A stretch of 28,651 nucleotides of DNA. Source: a virus. This document shows, in pieces, positions 25,631 to 28,651 of the stretch. The notes under the pieces are model-generated. The model made no database searches. It was not told the DNA's origin and saw nothing but the letters and a program-made list of their open reading frames with translations. The number at the start of each line of letters is the position of its first letter. Position 1 is the stretch's first letter. Location of the stretch: positions 1-28,651 of the IMG/VR virus record IMGVR_UViG_3300030098_002134. One strand, 5' to 3'. The translations under genes and the position numbers were made by a program.

Positions 25631-27286
25631 TTACCCTGCTTCGAGGGCTGTAACTTTAGCTGATAATTCCTGTATTGCTTTTACAAGTACAGGGATTAAA
25701 TGTTCTTGTTTTGCTTCTAATTTATCTGGGTTTTCGTCCATAACTAAATCCAGAAAATCAAAATTCTTTTGTGCTTCTTGTAATTCCTGTGCAATAAAAC
25801 CAGCCCTTATCAAACCATCTTTTACATTGCCATCTCTTGTCTGCCATTTAAATTGACGAGGAATTAATGTATTAATAAAGTCAAGTCCAGCAGTTAAATT
25901 AACAATGTCTGTTTTATCTCTTCTATCTGATAAAGAGCTTATTGACGTATCATTACAACGTAAACTGCTAATGCTTGTACTTCCTAAAATACAATGACCA
26001 CTTGTAGTTGCTGTTGTTAAGTCTGAACCAGAACCGATAACAATATTATTACTACCTGTAGTAGCATTATCACCAGCAAAATGTCCAATAAAGGTATTAT
26101 CAGACCCAGTAGTGCATAGAACACCAGCTAAAGAACCTAAAGCTGTGTTGTTAAATGCAGTTGTTGAACTGTTCAATGCTCCCCATCCAATAGCTACATT
26201 CTTATTTCCAGTTTCGTGATTAACCAGAGCATGAGATCCTATTACGGTTGATTTACTTGCTGTGGTTATTTTTGTACCAGCGTTATATCCGACAAGAGTT
26301 GTATCTTCGACACTTGTTGCGTGATCTCCAGCTTGATGTCCAATTGCCGTATTATGACTACCTCCAGTTAGTCTTCTAAATGCTTCATAGCCTACGGCAA
26401 CAAAACCTGATCTATCTGTAGCATCAGCCAAAGCATTAACACCCACCGCTACTAGAGACCCTCCAGTTATGTTTGCTGCTAGAGAAGATTTACCCACAGC
26501 AGTGTTGTTACTTCCTAGTGTGCTTGCTCCTAGAGCACTTGTACCTAAAGCCGAATTGTTATTACCTGTCGTACAAGCATCTAATGAAAAAGTACCTACA
26601 GTTGTATTACCTGTTCCACTTGATATTAGATAACCAGCGAGATAGCCAATTCCTACATTATTACTTGCTTCATTTTGTGATAATGCTTGAGCACCTAAAG
26701 CGGTATTTCCTGCTCCAGTTATGTTTGTAGTTAGTGAATTAGTACCAATAGCGGTGTTATTTGATGCCGTTGTATTAGCATCTAAGGCATTAGATCCTAG
26801 TGCTACGTTTGAAGTTCCTGTTGTGTTTAACTCTAGAGCTTGATTACCAACACCAGTATTACTAGAAGAAACGGTAAGTGACAAGGCTGCCTTTCCTATA
26901 GCAGTATTTCTATTACCTGCCACGTTTCTTCGTAAAGCTGACTCACCTATAGCTACATTAAAATCGCCAGAAGTTGTATCTTCTAATGAAAAAGTACCAA
27001 TTGCTGTATTTTCATCGCCACCTGTTATACTATTGCCAGCATTTTTTCCAAATAAAGAATTTCTTGTAGCATTTGTACCATCAAAGCTAGTCCCTGCACC
27101 TGTTCCAGCTACAGTATTTTCTTGACCATCACTTGTTACTCCCCCCGAAACTGTTTCAAATGTAGGATCTGCTCCGTTGTTTGCTCGTAAAAACTTACCA
27201 TCGCTATCTGCTGTTCCATGAGGTAATTTATCAAGAGTTACAGATTGATCTTCAAGACCACCTGATTGTGTCTTAGTTAATCCCAT
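25631..27286 (-). CDS. Tail fibre with YadA-like repeats and S74 chaperone domain
   Basis: The 551-residue protein has a short N-terminal attachment part (about 1-50), then about 380 residues of repeats built on NTA(I/L)G.....N.T, such as SNNTAIGTNSLTTNITGAG; these resemble YadA head repeats, which form a left-handed beta-roll in trimers. The C-terminal region begins at SDRRDKTDIVNL and continues with AGFIAQELQEA and an IQELSAKVTALE coil. This matches the S74 intramolecular chaperone domain that folds phage fibres and then cuts itself off. The protein likely recognises the host surface. Its start overlaps the stop of the 57-aa gene in TAATG. Confidence 0.9.
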   Translation of the reverse strand: MGLTKTQSGGLEDQSVTLDKLPHGTADSDGKFLRANNGADPTFETVSGGVTSDGQENTVAGTGAGTSFDGTNATRNSLFGKNAGNSITGGDENTAIGTFSLEDTTSGDFNVAIGESALRRNVAGNRNTAIGKAALSLTVSSSNTGVGNQALELNTTGTSNVALGSNALDANTTASNNTAIGTNSLTTNITGAGNTALGAQALSQNEASNNVGIGYLAGYLISSGTGNTTVGTFSLDACTTGNNNSALGTSALGASTLGSNNTAVGKSSLAANITGGSLVAVGVNALADATDRSGFVAVGYEAFRRLTGGSHNTAIGHQAGDHATSVEDTTLVGYNAGTKITTASKSTVIGSHALVNHETGNKNVAIGWGALNSSTTAFNNTALGSLAGVLCTTGSDNTFIGHFAGDNATTGSNNIVIGSGSDLTTATTSGHCILGSTSISSLRCNDTSISSLSDRRDKTDIVNLTAGLDFINTLIPRQFKWQTRDGNVKDGLIRAGFIAQELQEAQKNFDFLDLVMDENPDKLEAKQEHLIPVLVKAIQELSAKVTALEAG

Positions 27287-27459
27287 TAGTTAGCCTCCTC
27301 TGCTGTGTTGCCCTCTGCTACCCATTTAAGGTACTCTTGATAGTCGGTGTTTGCTTCGTCAAATGGAATACAAGATATTATATCCTTATCTGTTTTTTGA
27401 ATACATTGTCTTGCTAATCCATTTTCATCATCTGGATAAAGTTTGTATGAAATTGCCAT
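27286..27459 (-). CDS. Small tail-fibre-associated protein (57 aa)
   Basis: From ATG at 27459 the frame encodes MAISYKLYPDDENGLARQCI and ends PFDEANTDYQEYLKWVAEGN, TAEEAN. The C-terminal words IPFDEAN.DYQEYL.WVAEGNT are a hallmark I recall from many cyanophage proteins next to fibre genes. It may be a fibre-assembly or adaptor protein. It is two bases downstream of the fibre-like gene at 27462-28610 and overlaps the next gene by one base, so all three are co-translated. Confidence 0.85.
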   Translation of the reverse strand: MAISYKLYPDDENGLARQCIQKTDKDIISCIPFDEANTDYQEYLKWVAEGNTAEEAN

Positions 27460-27461
27460 AA

Positions 27462-28610
27462 TTAAAGCTCCGCAGAAAAATTCATAAAACCACTGTTTGC
27501 TCTAAATTCTAACTGACCACATTGCCCTGTTGTCATACCACCTGGATTTGCTTCTATAATTGCTTGAAATAATTGAGGAATAGCACCTGATGTTATTGTA
27601 TTTACATTAAAAGATGAACTGTCATCCCCTGAATCAACAACCATAGCGGTTGCTGAACCTGTAAAAGTTGGGTTAGCTCTCATAACAGTGGGAAAATATA
27701 CAACACCTCGAAAATTACTTGAGGAATTTGCATAACCTAAAACTCCTGTTTTAAAATAGTTATCTCCTGTTATATTGAAAAAATACCTCTGACATAAAGC
27801 AAGCTCCTGTGCGAATGACCTATGCTCAAAATCTGTATGAACATTTCCTAATTCAATCTGAAATCCTGTCATATACCATGTATTAGAAGTTGAATCTGCA
27901 ATATTAACATTGTGTCCAAAAGCTGAATTTGCATCAACCTCTGCTCCCCATGAAGATGAAGCTGAACCACTTGTATAACTTGATCCTGCAACTAATACAA
28001 AATTTAAAGTTAAAGAAACATTATTATCATTACCCAAAACACCAGTAGTGTCTGCTGGTACTATAATTGTTTTTTTCTCCCAAGTATCAGCAGAACTAAT
28101 TGCATAAGTTGTTGTAAAAGACCTAGCGTTATCGTTATCATAAACCCAAAAAGCATAAGTTCCTGTTTTATTACTCTTTACCCAGAATTGAACAGCTAAT
28201 TGTTTTGCGTTAGATGTGCCTTTTCTTATTTGTTGGCAGTCTTGACCTTCTAATTTATGTTGAAAATATCCTATTGCACCTGAAGCAACACTTGTATCTG
28301 CTGTAGTACAAGCTAATTTTAATGAATTAGCAAAACCTGACCCAGTAGGAGCAGAAGTGTCTTGACTTACAGTATAAGTTCCATGACCTGATATTCCAAA
28401 TCTAAACCTATCTGCACCTGCATAGGTTGAACTTGTAATGCCTGTAACAGTTCCGCGTTGGGCTACAGTCATTGCTCCATTTATGTTAATTCGTCTATTA
28501 CTTAGGTTATTAGTAATATTGGCAGTACACGTTCCATCAGAATTATTTATCGTGATGGCAGCATCCGTAGAATTTACCCCTTTTATTGAATTTACTTTGA
28601 TTTCACTCAT
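27462..28610 (-). CDS. Tail-fibre-like protein (382 aa)
   Basis: The N-terminal MSEIKVNSIKGVNSTDAAI followed by INNSDGTCTANI is a common opening of cyanophage fibre-like proteins. RRININGAMTVAQRG begins a second part; the middle (about 80-260) looks like a beta-sandwich, with KLEGQDCQQIRKG, AVQFWVKSNKTGTYAFWVYD and FQIELGNVHTDFEHR, the last like the end of a carbohydrate-binding module. ELALCQRYFF (about 268-277) is a word seen in many phage tail proteins. The protein probably sits at the tail tip and contacts host glycans. It overlaps the preceding partial gene by ATGA. Confidence 0.85.
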   Translation of the reverse strand: MSEIKVNSIKGVNSTDAAITINNSDGTCTANITNNLSNRRININGAMTVAQRGTVTGITSSTYAGADRFRFGISGHGTYTVSQDTSAPTGSGFANSLKLACTTADTSVASGAIGYFQHKLEGQDCQQIRKGTSNAKQLAVQFWVKSNKTGTYAFWVYDNDNARSFTTTYAISSADTWEKKTIIVPADTTGVLGNDNNVSLTLNFVLVAGSSYTSGSASSSWGAEVDANSAFGHNVNIADSTSNTWYMTGFQIELGNVHTDFEHRSFAQELALCQRYFFNITGDNYFKTGVLGYANSSSNFRGVVYFPTVMRANPTFTGSATAMVVDSGDDSSSFNVNTITSGAIPQLFQAIIEANPGGMTTGQCGQLEFRANSGFMNFSAEL

Positions 28611-28651
28611 GGTTTTGGATTAGCGTCCTTTACAGCTTTGATGTGAGTAGC
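28607..28651 (-). CDS. Partial gene at the right edge (C-terminal end)
   Basis: The frame enters from the right edge and ends ATHIKAVKDANPKP at a TGA that overlaps the next start in ATGA. Only 14 residues are inside the window. The gene belongs to the tail-fibre operon. No family can be named from this part. Confidence 0.55.
   Translation of the reverse strand, partial: ATHIKAVKDANPKP

Noticed and set aside
26473-26730. Rightward frame over the fibre repeats
   Set aside because: It is the antisense of the YadA-like repeats; its leucine/tyrosine richness is a by-product of the repeat DNA.
1-28651. tRNA or rRNA genes
   Set aside because: I looked for cloverleaf-like stretches with GGTTCRA and terminal CCA patterns and saw none; a tRNAscan run would settle this.

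Overview
The window is an AT-rich stretch of a tailed bacteriophage or prophage genome. The host is most likely a marine picocyanobacterium (Prochlorococcus or Synechococcus type). This rests on the many small proteins that resemble recurrent cyanophage families, on the block of tail-fibre and secreted or membrane proteins at the right end, and on the near absence of Shine-Dalgarno sites. Family names come from recalled motifs, not from a search. No capsid, portal, terminase, integrase, rRNA or tRNA gene was seen, so lifestyle and completeness are open.

Layout. (1) 1-506: non-coding, with AGTACT palindromes and a leftward terminator. (2) 507-8799, leftward: about 20 small accessory genes, mostly unknown. 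They are separated by repeated intergenic modules (a GTTAC-rich box, AT-rich DNA, then a TACTATCTTTATC leader touching the start codon) and by hairpin terminators. Recognisable members are a Mom-like DNA-modification protein, two ribbon-helix-helix-like proteins and DUF2786-, DUF3574- and DUF6926-like proteins. (3) 8855-14957, leftward: replication genes, namely a minimal NAD-dependent DNA-ligase adenylation domain, a primase-polymerase/PriCT/VapE-helicase fusion, a VRR-NUC nuclease and an SF2 helicase. (4) 14958-15025: divergent promoter with three ATACTA repeats spaced exactly 10 bp. (5) 15026-17444, rightward: a recombination cassette of RecE-like exonuclease, RecT-like annealing protein, small HTH protein and a small protein with an SSB-like acidic tip. 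(6) 17446-19014: a gene for a possible RAMP/Cas7-like protein, bounded on both sides by copies of a two-hairpin RNA-like element present six times in all, five of them in a tandem array with different middle segments. (7) 19040-21052, rightward: small unknown genes. (8) 21015-28651: small membrane and coiled-coil proteins, three overlapping secreted proteins, then a leftward tail-fibre module with a YadA-like repeat fibre ending in an S74 chaperone domain and a second fibre-like protein.

The most unusual feature is region 6. Each element is a bulged stem (B) with an invariant UAAGU bulge, then a different 74-103 nt middle, then a hairpin (A) with loop ACUUA. Bulge and loop are exact complements. 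Both stems show compensatory base changes among copies, which supports a folded RNA. The elements sit directly against a gene whose product has RAMP-like motifs, so an RNA-protein system is a testable hypothesis. It is not a classical CRISPR array.

A second global oddity is a strand-biased word, C(A/G)AGTC(C/T), seen about 30 times on the + strand and about 4 times on the - strand, regardless of gene direction.
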